From: DATFEN01 sp035691285
GTDB lineage: Bacteria > Acidobacteriota > Vicinamibacteria > Fen-336
NCBI GenBank assembly: GCA_035691285.1
Contig: DASSJI010000294.1
Span: 1-38,437, forward strand
Length of the DNA: 38,437 nucleotides
Direction: 5' to 3'
In this document: positions 31,852 through 38,437 of the stretch, in pieces
How positions within the stretch are numbered: the stretch's first letter is position 1
Layout: the number at the start of each line of letters is the position of its first letter
The notes under the pieces: generated by a model
Database searches by the model: none
Told to the model about the DNA's origin: nothing
Seen by the model: only the letters and a program-made list of their open reading frames with translations
Program-made: the position numbers and the translations under genes

Positions 31852-32536
31852 CCGCCGGGTCGGCCGACCAGGGGCCGGCGCGGGTCGGCTTCCGGAGCGC
31901 CCGGCGCAGCTCCGCGAGGTACAGCCGCCGCGGCCACAACGTCGCCCCGAAGCGGGCCAGGTGCGGCGTGTACACCTGGCAGTCGATCAGTCCGATACCC
32001 CAGGCGGCGAGCCGCTCGACGAGGAAGGCGAAGGCGGCCTTGGAGGCGTCCGGTGCCTTCGCGAACATCGACTCGCCGAAGAAGGCACCTCCGAGCGAGA
32101 CGCCGTAGAGGCCGCCGACGAGCGCGTCGCCCCGCCAGGCCTCCGCCGAGTGCGCGAAGCCCTGCCGGTGCAGCTCGCCGTAGGCGCGGCGCATCCCTGG
32201 CGTGATCCAGGTGGTCCGCTGGCTCGGCCGGCGGATCCTCGCGCAGCCTTCGATCACGCGCTCGAACACCGTGTCCAGGGTGATGCGGTAGAGACCCTTG
32301 CGCAGCGTCTTGCGGAGGCTGCGCGAGACCCGCAGGTCCTCGGCCCGCAGGACCATCCGCGGGTCGGGCGAGAACCACAGGATCGGGCTCTTCTCGTACC
32401 AGGGGAAGATGCCCTCGCGGTAGGCGAGCAGTAGCCGTTCGGTTGCGAGGTCGCCGCCGACGGCGAGGAGGCCGCCCTCCTCCGCCTCGTCGACCGGGGG
32501 GAACGCGAGGTCTGCGCCGAGACGGTAGACGGTCAC
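31841..32536 (-). CDS. aat: Leucyl/phenylalanyl-tRNA-protein transferase
   Basis: 231 residues of usual length. Hallmarks: GGLLAVGGDLATERLLLAYR, GIFPWYEKSPILWFSPDPRM, FAHSAEAWRGDALVGGLYGV and FFGESMFAKAPDASKAAF. It adds Leu or Phe to N-terminal Lys or Arg, marking proteins for ClpS-ClpAP. GTG 32536 overlaps the clpA stop (GTGA), a direct coupling with its downstream protease unfoldase. Confidence 0.95.
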   Translation of the reverse strand: MTVYRLGADLAFPPVDEAEEGGLLAVGGDLATERLLLAYREGIFPWYEKSPILWFSPDPRMVLRAEDLRVSRSLRKTLRKGLYRITLDTVFERVIEGCARIRRPSQRTTWITPGMRRAYGELHRQGFAHSAEAWRGDALVGGLYGVSLGGAFFGESMFAKAPDASKAAFAFLVERLAAWGIGLIDCQVYTPHLARFGATLWPRRLYLAELRRALRKPTRAGPWSADPAATP

Positions 32537-34818
32537 GCCCCGACGGGCGAGGAGGGGGCCGGGAGCGGCGCGTAGGAGAACGCGAGCTGCTCGCCCTCGA
32601 CGCCGAGGGTGGCCGTGCCTCCGTGCTCGAGGGCGCCGAACAGGATCGCGTCGGTCAACGGATCGCGCACCTCGGCCTGGATCAGCCGGGCCAGGGGGCG
32701 GGCCCCGTAGGTGGGGTCGTAGCCCTTGCGCGCGAGATAGGCGCGCGCCGCAGGTTGCAGCGTGATCGCCACGCGCCGCTCGGCGAGCTGCGCCTCCAGC
32801 TCGAGCACGAACTTCTCGACGATCGTCTCCATCGTCTCGGGCGTGAGCGCGTCGAAGGTGACGATGGCGTCCAGGCGGTTCCTGAACTCGGGGCTGAAGA
32901 GCCGTTCCAGCGCCTGCTTGCCCCGCGCCTTCGCCTCGCGGCCGCGGTCCTGGGCGAAGCCGATGAACTTCGCGCTCATCTCCCGGGAGCCGGCGTTCGA
33001 GGTCATGATCAGGATCACCTGCCGGAAATCCGCCTTGCGCCCGTTGTTGTCGGTCAGGGTCGCGTGGTCCATCACCTGGAGCAGGATGTTGAACAGGTCG
33101 GGATGCGCCTTCTCGATCTCGTCGAGGAGGACCACGCTGTAGGGGTGGTTCCGCACGGCGTCGACCAGGAGCCCTCCCTGCTCGAAGCCGACGTAGCCGG
33201 GCGGCGCTCCGATCAGCCGGGCCACCGCATGCTTCTCCATGAACTCCGACATGTCGAAGCGATGGAACTCGTTGCCCAGGTGGCGCGCGAGCTGCTTGGC
33301 GAGCTCGGTCTTGCCGACGCCCGTCGGCCCCGTGAACAGGAAGCAGCCGGCCGGGTGGTCGGGGTGTCCGAGGCCGGCTCGCGAGCGCTTGATGGCCCCG
33401 GCCACGATCCTGACCGCCTGGCCCTGGCCGAAGACGACGCGGCCCAGCGTCTCCTCGAGGGTCCTGAGGCGCTCCTTCTCGGAGAGCGAGGCCTGCTTCT
33501 CGGGGATGCGCGCCATGCGCGCGATCGTCTTCTCGACCTCCGGCACGTCGACGGTCGGCCGGGCGTCCGCCTCGGCGCGCAGGCGCAGCGCCGCGCCGGC
33601 CTCGTCGATCACGTCGACCGCGCTGTCCGGCAGCCGGTGCTCGCGCAGGTGCCGCTGGGCGAGCTTCACGGCGGCCTCGAGCCCCGGGTCCGTGTAGGAC
33701 ACGGCGTGGTGGGCCTCGTAGCGCGGCTGCAGGCCCTTCAGGATCTTCACCGTGTCCTCGAACGACGGCTCCTCCACGGCGATCTTCTGGAGGCGCCGGA
33801 ACAGGGCCCGGTCCTTCTCGACGTGCTTGTACTCCTCGAAGGTCGTGGAGCCGATGAGGCGAACCCTCCCCTCTGTGAGCACCGGCTTCACCAGGTTGGC
33901 GAGGTCCATCGTGCCGCCGGTCGTGGCGCCCGCGCCGACCATCGTGTGCAGCTCGTCGATGAAGAGGATGGGCCGCGGGCGCTTGACGAGAGCCGCCATC
34001 AGGGCCTTGAAGCGCTCCTCGAAGTCGCCCCGGTAGCGGGTGCCGGCGAGCAGCGCGCCCGCGTCGAGGGCGAAGATCTCGGCGCCCTTCAGGAGCTCGG
34101 GGACGTCCGCCGCCAGGAGCCGCTGGGCGAGGCCCTCGACCAGCGCGGTCTTGCCCACCCCGGCCTCGCCGACGAAGACGGGATTGTTCTTGCGCCGTCG
34201 GCACAGCACCTCGAGGGCGCGCTCGATCTCGGCCTGCCGCCCGATCAGGGGATCGAGCTGGCCCTGGCGGGCGCGCCCGGTCAGGTTCACGGCGAAGGAG
34301 GCCAGGGGATCGCCCGCCGGCCGCGGCGCGTCCTCGTCGCCGACCCCTGCGGCCGCGGGCCCCTCGGCGCCCTCGCGCGGCGTCTGGGTCGCCTTGGTGA
34401 CGCCGTGGGAGATGTAGTTGAGGACGTCGAGGCGGGTCACGCCCTGGGCGGCGAGAAGCTGGGCCGCCACGGAGCGGGGCTGCTGCATGAGCGCGGCGAG
34501 CACATCGCCGACCTTGGCCTCTTCGCGCCCCGCGCTCTGCACGTGGAGGACGGCGGCCTGCAGGACGCGCCGGAAGGCGAGGGTCTGGTTCGGCTCCGTT
34601 TCCTTGCCCCGGGGCAGGACCTCGGCCTCCTCCAGCACCTTCCGCAGGTCCGAGCGAAGCCGGTCGAGGTCGACGCCGCAGGCGCGCAGCACCTCCTCCC
34701 CTCCGGGATCGTTCGCGACGGCGTAGAGCAGGTGCTCGAGGGTCAGGTGGACGTGGCGACGGGACACCGCCTCCCGGTAGGCCACGTTGAGCACCAGCTC
34801 GAGGGCGACGCTGAACAT
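32533..34818 (-). CDS. clpA: ATP-dependent Clp protease ATP-binding subunit ClpA
   Basis: 761 residues. A Clp N-domain (about 1-140) docks ClpS. NBD1 has Walker A GEAGVGKT (217-224) and Walker B ILFIDELH. NBD2 has GPTGVGKT (497-504) and VVLLDEIEKAH. The loop KFIGFAQDRG is a ClpP-binding IGF/L-type loop, so ClpP from elsewhere should join it. There is no ClpB/ClpC middle domain. It unfolds N-degron and other substrates. ATG 34818 is 6 bases after TACAAT and 19 bases after clpS. Confidence 0.96.
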   Translation of the reverse strand: MFSVALELVLNVAYREAVSRRHVHLTLEHLLYAVANDPGGEEVLRACGVDLDRLRSDLRKVLEEAEVLPRGKETEPNQTLAFRRVLQAAVLHVQSAGREEAKVGDVLAALMQQPRSVAAQLLAAQGVTRLDVLNYISHGVTKATQTPREGAEGPAAAGVGDEDAPRPAGDPLASFAVNLTGRARQGQLDPLIGRQAEIERALEVLCRRRKNNPVFVGEAGVGKTALVEGLAQRLLAADVPELLKGAEIFALDAGALLAGTRYRGDFEERFKALMAALVKRPRPILFIDELHTMVGAGATTGGTMDLANLVKPVLTEGRVRLIGSTTFEEYKHVEKDRALFRRLQKIAVEEPSFEDTVKILKGLQPRYEAHHAVSYTDPGLEAAVKLAQRHLREHRLPDSAVDVIDEAGAALRLRAEADARPTVDVPEVEKTIARMARIPEKQASLSEKERLRTLEETLGRVVFGQGQAVRIVAGAIKRSRAGLGHPDHPAGCFLFTGPTGVGKTELAKQLARHLGNEFHRFDMSEFMEKHAVARLIGAPPGYVGFEQGGLLVDAVRNHPYSVVLLDEIEKAHPDLFNILLQVMDHATLTDNNGRKADFRQVILIMTSNAGSREMSAKFIGFAQDRGREAKARGKQALERLFSPEFRNRLDAIVTFDALTPETMETIVEKFVLELEAQLAERRVAITLQPAARAYLARKGYDPTYGARPLARLIQAEVRDPLTDAILFGALEHGGTATLGVEGEQLAFSYAPLPAPSSPVGA

Positions 34819-34824
34819 GGACCT

Positions 34825-34830
34825 ATTGTA
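34825..34830 (-). promoter_or_regulatory. -10-like TACAAT directly before clpA
   Basis: TACAAT ends 6 bases before the clpA ATG, in the 19-base gap after clpS. No -35 match at 17-18 bases. If used, it would give leaderless clpA mRNA independent of clpS. AGG in the short gap could instead serve as a weak ribosome site on the clpS message. Confidence 0.35.
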
Positions 34831-34837
34831 GTCCCCG

Positions 34838-35152
34838 CTACTCCTCCTCCATGCTCGCGCGGAGCGGGAAGCCGTTCGCCCGGGCCCGCTCGTGGACGTG
34901 GGCGACCTTCGTCTCGGCCACCTCGTGGGTGTAGAGGCCGCACACGCCGTGGCCGCGGGTGTGGACGTGCATCATGATGCGGTGGGCCTCGGCGGGCGAT
35001 TTGGCGAAGACCGACTCGAGGATCTCGACGACGAACTGCATCGTGGTGTAGTCGTCGTTGTGGAGGATCACCCGGTAAAGCGGAGGCTTCCTGGTCTCCG
35101 GTCGGGTCTTCTCGAGGACCTGCCCGCCCGGCCGCTTCTCCTCGCCGGCCAT
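34838..35152 (-). CDS. clpS: N-degron adaptor ClpS
   Basis: 104 residues. The core begins PLYRVILHNDDYTTMQFVVE (Asn-Asp-Asp recognition site), continues EAHRIMMHVHTRGHGVCGLY, then THEVAETKVAHVHERARANG FPL. ClpS binds N-terminal Leu, Phe, Tyr or Trp and delivers substrates to ClpA, encoded next. The N-terminal tail (about 25 residues, Lys/Pro-rich) is the segment that enters the ClpA pore in E. coli. Start ATG 35152. Confidence 0.95.
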   Translation of the reverse strand: MAGEEKRPGGQVLEKTRPETRKPPLYRVILHNDDYTTMQFVVEILESVFAKSPAEAHRIMMHVHTRGHGVCGLYTHEVAETKVAHVHERARANGFPLRASMEEE

Positions 35153-35158
35153 GGGGGA

Positions 35159-35179
35159 ATCTTAAGGCACGGCTAGAAT
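35159..35179. promoter_or_regulatory. Divergent -10 elements of clpS and the patatin gene
   Basis: TAAGAT on the minus strand (35164-35159) ends 6 bases before the clpS ATG. TAGAAT on the plus strand (35174-35179) ends 9 bases before the patatin ATG at 35189. Only 36 bases separate the two starts. -35 matches are poor on both strands. Confidence 0.45.
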
Positions 35180-35188
35180 TCGGGCGCG

Positions 35189-36433
35189 ATGGGCGGATGG
35201 GTCGTACCCGAGCCGGAAGCGGCGGAGTACGAGGCGCTCCCCAAGCCGTCGCGCCGGGGGATCGGGCTGTGTCTCTCCGGCGGGGGATACCGGGCGACGC
35301 TCTTCCACCTCGGCGCGCTCCGGCGCCTGAACGAGCTGGGGGTGCTCGCCCGCGACGACTTCCGGTCGATCAGCTCCGTCTCGGGCGGGAGCATCACCGC
35401 CGCGGCGCTCGCGACGGCCCTCGTCGCGAGAGTGCCCTGGCCGGCCGCGGGACCCATCGCGGACGAGATCTGGGACCGCGAGATCAGGGATCCGCTGCGC
35501 GAGCTGACGCGCCACGACATCCGCACGGGCGCGATCGCGAAGCGCCTGTGGCCGTGGAACTGGCCGAGAGCCGCAACGGGCATCGAGAGCCTGGTCTCGA
35601 CCTACGAGGCGCGCCTGACCTCGCTTCGCCTCGGGCAGCTCCCCGAGCGTCCGGCCTTCATCCTCTGCGCGACCGACATGGCGTTCGGGGTCAACTGGAT
35701 CTTCACCCGCGACCGCATGGGCGACTACATGGCCGGCTACACGAAGCCTGCCGACGACTTCCCGCTGGCGCGGGCCGTGGCCGCCAGCTCGTGCTTCCCG
35801 CCGGTGTTCAACCCGATGCCGATGCGCCTGCCGCCCGGCGCGCTGAAGGGCGGCAAGGCGCCGCCGGGACCGGCGCGGGACGCAGCGCTCGCGGACCTTC
35901 GCCTCACCGACGGCGGCGCCTACGACAACATGGGCCTCGAGCCCGTCTGGAAGAACCACGGAATCGTGCTCGTCTCGGACGCCGGCGGGCTCTTCACGGC
36001 CGAGGGCGACCGGGGGCTGCTCTGGCGCATCCCGCGCTACCAGGGGATCCAGGAGGCGCAGGCCCGCGGCCTGCGCAAGCGCTGGCTGATCTCGTCGTTC
36101 CTCTCCGGAGCCCTCGAGGGAACCTACTGGGGCGTGGGGAGCGCGCGCTCCCGCTACGGCCGGACGGGCGGATTCTCGAAGGAGCTGGCCCACGAGGTGA
36201 TCGCCGAGATCCGCACCGATCTCGACGAGTTCTCGGATGCCGAGGCCGCGGTCCTCGAGAACCACGGCTACCTGCTCGCGGACGCCGCCGTCGAGCGGCA
36301 CGTGCCGCAGCTGCGGACGACCGCGGCCCCCCTGCGCGTGCCGCATCCGGCCTGGGCGCCCGCCGCCGACGAGGCCCGGATCCGCGAGGCCTTGCGCGGC
36401 TCGGAGAGGAGAAGGGTGCTCGGCCGGGGCTGA
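35189..36433 (+). CDS. Patatin-like phospholipase
   Basis: 414 residues. Oxyanion-hole loop LCLSGGGYRATLFHLGAL, nucleophile elbow SVSGGS with Ser65 (first Gly of GxSxG is Ser63), and the dyad Asp241 in LTDGGAYDN. The family hydrolyses acyl esters of lipids. There is no signal peptide, so it is probably cytosolic or membrane-peripheral. Divergent from clpS, converging with the DUF2378-like gene. The C-terminal 60 residues (VERHVPQLRTTAAPLRVPHP) look like a separate tail. Confidence 0.9.
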   Translation: MGGWVVPEPEAAEYEALPKPSRRGIGLCLSGGGYRATLFHLGALRRLNELGVLARDDFRSISSVSGGSITAAALATALVARVPWPAAGPIADEIWDREIRDPLRELTRHDIRTGAIAKRLWPWNWPRAATGIESLVSTYEARLTSLRLGQLPERPAFILCATDMAFGVNWIFTRDRMGDYMAGYTKPADDFPLARAVAASSCFPPVFNPMPMRLPPGALKGGKAPPGPARDAALADLRLTDGGAYDNMGLEPVWKNHGIVLVSDAGGLFTAEGDRGLLWRIPRYQGIQEAQARGLRKRWLISSFLSGALEGTYWGVGSARSRYGRTGGFSKELAHEVIAEIRTDLDEFSDAEAAVLENHGYLLADAAVERHVPQLRTTAAPLRVPHPAWAPAADEARIREALRGSERRRVLGRG

Positions 36434-36446
36434 GGGCGGCCCCTCA
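36431..36446. terminator. Small hairpin at the convergent patatin/DUF2378 junction
   Basis: TGAGGG-CGGC-CCCTCA, a perfect 6-bp stem made of the two facing stop codons and their neighbours. It has no T-run and may act weakly in both directions. Confidence 0.3.
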
Positions 36447-37022
36447 CCAGCTCAAGTCGAACAGGCACGACGGGTCGCCGGAGCACTGGCACAGCACTTC
36501 CGTGCACTGGATGGGGCCGGGCACCTTCATCATCTCCAGGGCGCCCTCGAAGTAGCCGCGGCCACTCGCGCAGAAGACGGGGGAGGGATGGTCGTAACCC
36601 TCGATGCGGAGCCGGCCCGATTGCAGTCCGCCCCGCTCGTAGAAGGCCGCTCCGAAGTTCTGGAAGCGCCGGTGCAGCAGCGCCTGCTGCTCGAAGAACT
36701 TGTGCGGTTCCTCCGCCGCGAACGCCTTGTACACCCCGCGCAGGTTCATCGTGGCCGAGTGATGCCCGAGGGAGCGGTAGACGTCCTCTGCGGAGCCGCC
36801 CGCGGCGGCGGCGATCGCCACGTCGACGTTCAGCAGCGCGTCGAGGGGAATCCAGTCGGTCGCCAGGGGCGGCCGGTCGACGTAGTTCCGGTAGCGGGGA
36901 TCCACTCCGGAGCGGAACCTCTCGGCCGTCGGCGGATCGAACTGCTGGCGGGCCCAGGCCAGGTGCGCCTGCAGCATCGTCCCTTTGACCGCCTCGGCGT
37001 TCGGCAGGGGACCCGCCGCCAT
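36444..37022 (-). CDS. DUF2378/TIGR02265-like protein with V4R-type C-terminus
   Basis: 192 residues. AVKGTMLQAHLAWARQQF opens the protein and ATDWIPLDALLNVDVAIA and GVYKAFAAEEPHKFFEQQAL follow. The end is FEGALEMMKVPGPIQCTEVLCQCSGDPSCLFDLSW. The Cys-x4-Cys-x-Cys-x-Gly-Asp-Pro-x-Cys ending resembles V4R/heme-NO-binding-associated small-molecule or metal sites. I recall this pattern from a family expanded in Myxococcota; its function is unknown. ATG 37022 was chosen because the frame upstream overlaps the permease gene and is not family-like. It may be co-transcribed with the permease. Confidence 0.72.
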   Translation of the reverse strand: MAAGPLPNAEAVKGTMLQAHLAWARQQFDPPTAERFRSGVDPRYRNYVDRPPLATDWIPLDALLNVDVAIAAAAGGSAEDVYRSLGHHSATMNLRGVYKAFAAEEPHKFFEQQALLHRRFQNFGAAFYERGGLQSGRLRIEGYDHPSPVFCASGRGYFEGALEMMKVPGPIQCTEVLCQCSGDPSCLFDLSW

Positions 37023-37051
37023 GGGAGCGTTCGAGAGTATGGCACCATTTC

Positions 37052-38437
37052 CTACTCGGTGCGCAGCGCCTGGAGCGGGTCGAGGCGCGCGGCGCGCCAG
37101 CTTGGAAGCGCGCAAGCCGCGAGGGCCGCGGCCGCGAGCACCAGCGTGGCTCCGCCGAGCGTCGCGGGGTCGTTCGGTCCCAGCCCGAAGAGAAGGCTGG
37201 CGAGGCTGCGGGCCAGGACCAGGGCGGCGCCGAGACCGAGGACGAGGCCCGCGGTCACGAGGCGCATCGCCTCGGCCACCACCATGCGCAGCACGTCGCC
37301 GGGGCGCGCGCCGAGGGCCAGGCGCACGCCGATCTCCCGCGAGCGCCGCGCGACGGAGTAGGAGAGCACGCCGAAGACGCCGAGTGCCGCGAGGCCGAGG
37401 GCCATGGCCGCGAAAGCCGCGAGCAGGAACGCGAAGAAGCGCGGGCGCGCGATCGAGCGGGCGACGATGTCCTCCAGGGTCTGCACGCGAAGCAGGGGCA
37501 GGTTGGGATCCAGGCCGTGGAGGACGGTGCGGGCCGCGGCTGCGAGCGGGCGCGGGTTTCCCAGCGTGCGGACGACCGCGGTCATGTTCAGCGTCGGGCG
37601 CTGGGCGTGAGGCAGGTAGATCTCCGCCGGATGCTCCTCCGCCAGGCCGTGGTCCTTCACGTCGTCGACGACTCCCACGACCACGCCCCCCGCCCTGGGC
37701 CTGCCCGGACCGCCGCCCCAGCCCAGCGTGATGCGCTTGCCGAGGGGATCCTCGTCCGGGAAGTGGCGGCGCACCGCCTCCCGGCTCAGCACGGCCACCT
37801 GGGGTGCCGACGCCGTGTCCTCGTCCGTGAAGACCCGTCCCGCGAGCACCGGTATCCCGATCGCGCGGAAGTAGCCCGGCGTCACGGTGCGCACCTCCAG
37901 GTTCGGCTGGTGCGCGGGCGGCAGGGACGGGCGTCCCTCCACCTCGAACGCGAATCTGAAGTACGTGTCGGTCAAGGGCAGGGCGACGCTGGAGCCCACT
38001 GCGGCAACGCCCGGAAGCGCCAGGAGCCGCTCTTCGAGGGACCGGTAGAAGGTCACGCGGCGGTCGTCCTCCGCGTAGACCGCCTCGGGGAGCGCGGTGC
38101 GGAACGTGAGCGCCTTGGGCGTCTCGAAGCCGGGGTCGACGCCACGGAGCTGCGAGAAGCTGCGCAACAGCAGGCCGGCCCCCACGAGGAGCGTGACGGC
38201 GAGAGCCACCTCGGCCACGACCAGGCCCGGGCCCAGCCGTCCGCCGCCGGCCAGAAGCCCGCGGCCGCCCTCGCGCAGGGCCGTCGCCGGATCTCGCCGG
38301 GTCGTCGCGAGGGCAGGAAGGGCGCCCGACAGGAGCGCCGTCAGCAGCGAGAGAGCAGTGCAGAAGCCGAGCACGCTCCGGTCGATCTGGGTCTCGGCGG
38401 CGCGCGGCAGGTCTCCGGGCAGGAGCGCCAGCAGGAG
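37052..38437 (-). CDS. ADOP/MacB-like FtsX-type permease (5' end cut by window edge)
   Basis: The frame is open to the window edge, so the N-terminal half is missing. The visible 461 residues begin LLLALLPGDLPRAAETQIDR and contain FCTALSLLTALLSGALPALA, RRDPATALREGGRG, a MacB-like periplasmic domain (LPGVAAVGSSVALPLTD, VTPGYFRAIGIPVLAGRVF) and a final FtsX domain (SRREIG-type loop ARRSREIGVRLALGARPGDV, ending RAARLDPLQALRTE). This duplicated layout without an ATPase is that of ADOP permeases, abundant in Acidobacteriota. It is the main phylum hint here. Confidence 0.88.
   Translation of the reverse strand, partial: LLLALLPGDLPRAAETQIDRSVLGFCTALSLLTALLSGALPALATTRRDPATALREGGRGLLAGGGRLGPGLVVAEVALAVTLLVGAGLLLRSFSQLRGVDPGFETPKALTFRTALPEAVYAEDDRRVTFYRSLEERLLALPGVAAVGSSVALPLTDTYFRFAFEVEGRPSLPPAHQPNLEVRTVTPGYFRAIGIPVLAGRVFTDEDTASAPQVAVLSREAVRRHFPDEDPLGKRITLGWGGGPGRPRAGGVVVGVVDDVKDHGLAEEHPAEIYLPHAQRPTLNMTAVVRTLGNPRPLAAAARTVLHGLDPNLPLLRVQTLEDIVARSIARPRFFAFLLAAFAAMALGLAALGVFGVLSYSVARRSREIGVRLALGARPGDVLRMVVAEAMRLVTAGLVLGLGAALVLARSLASLLFGLGPNDPATLGGATLVLAAAALAACALPSWRAARLDPLQALRTE

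Noticed and set aside
32443..34977. An 844-codon plus-strand frame opposite clpA
   Set aside because: Composition is typical of an antisense shadow and there is no recognisable domain; clpA on the other strand is certain.
1..38437. tRNA, rRNA, CRISPR array, insertion sequence or prophage
   Set aside because: No cloverleaf, no regularly spaced direct repeats, no transposase or phage genes were seen; the window reads as ordinary chromosome.

Overview
The window is a dense, high-GC stretch of a Gram-negative chromosome (Tol-Pal system, lipoprotein Pal, DUF481 outer-membrane barrel). No gap between genes exceeds 300 bases. The largest is about 160 bases and holds an inverted repeat. I see no tRNA, rRNA, CRISPR array or insertion sequence. 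A C-terminal piece of an ADOP-type MacB/FtsX permease, a DUF2378-like protein and the overall gene mix fit Acidobacteriota best (inference, moderate confidence); Myxococcota is the main alternative.

Left part (1-7062, minus strand): one long operon reading tolQ-tolR-tolA-tolB-pal-cpoB-ssb, then a type III polyketide synthase and a methyltransferase cut by the window edge. It starts from a TTGACA promoter that is divergent from recN. Next, on the plus strand, come recN, miaB, a DUF151 bifunctional-nuclease-family gene and parA-parB (7146-12377). On the minus strand follow an FtsX-type permease, a class I methyltransferase and a large membrane glycosyltransferase-like protein (12412-16151).

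Centre (16240-23556, plus strand): a radical SAM enzyme and a short-chain dehydrogenase form one unit, ended by a hairpin. Then a six-gene, tightly overlapping operon begins from its own extended -10: a serine-palmitoyltransferase-like alpha-oxoamine synthase, an acetoacetate-decarboxylase-like protein lacking the expected lysine, a YegS/DAG-kinase-like lipid kinase, a PlsC acyltransferase, an unfamiliar nucleotidyltransferase-like protein and a CDP-alcohol phosphatidyltransferase. Read together, this looks like a pathway for a sphingolipid or related amino-lipid with a phospho-headgroup. It is the best candidate here for an undescribed system.

Right part: a fused formiminotransferase-cyclodeaminase and a GT4 glycosyltransferase diverge from overlapping -10 elements. 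They are followed by a large HEAT/DUF349 protein, and then an N-degron neighbourhood within about 6 kb: bpt (Arg/Leu-tRNA-protein transferase) on the plus strand and clpS-clpA-aat on the minus strand. Between them sit a lone cyclic-nucleotide-binding domain, an RluA-type pseudouridine synthase and a DUF481 protein. The window closes with a patatin-like lipase, a DUF2378/V4R-like protein and the truncated ADOP permease.

A recurring pattern is a -10-like hexamer only about 5-9 bases from a start codon, with no room for a ribosome binding site. This suggests that several genes are read from leaderless or nearly leaderless transcripts.
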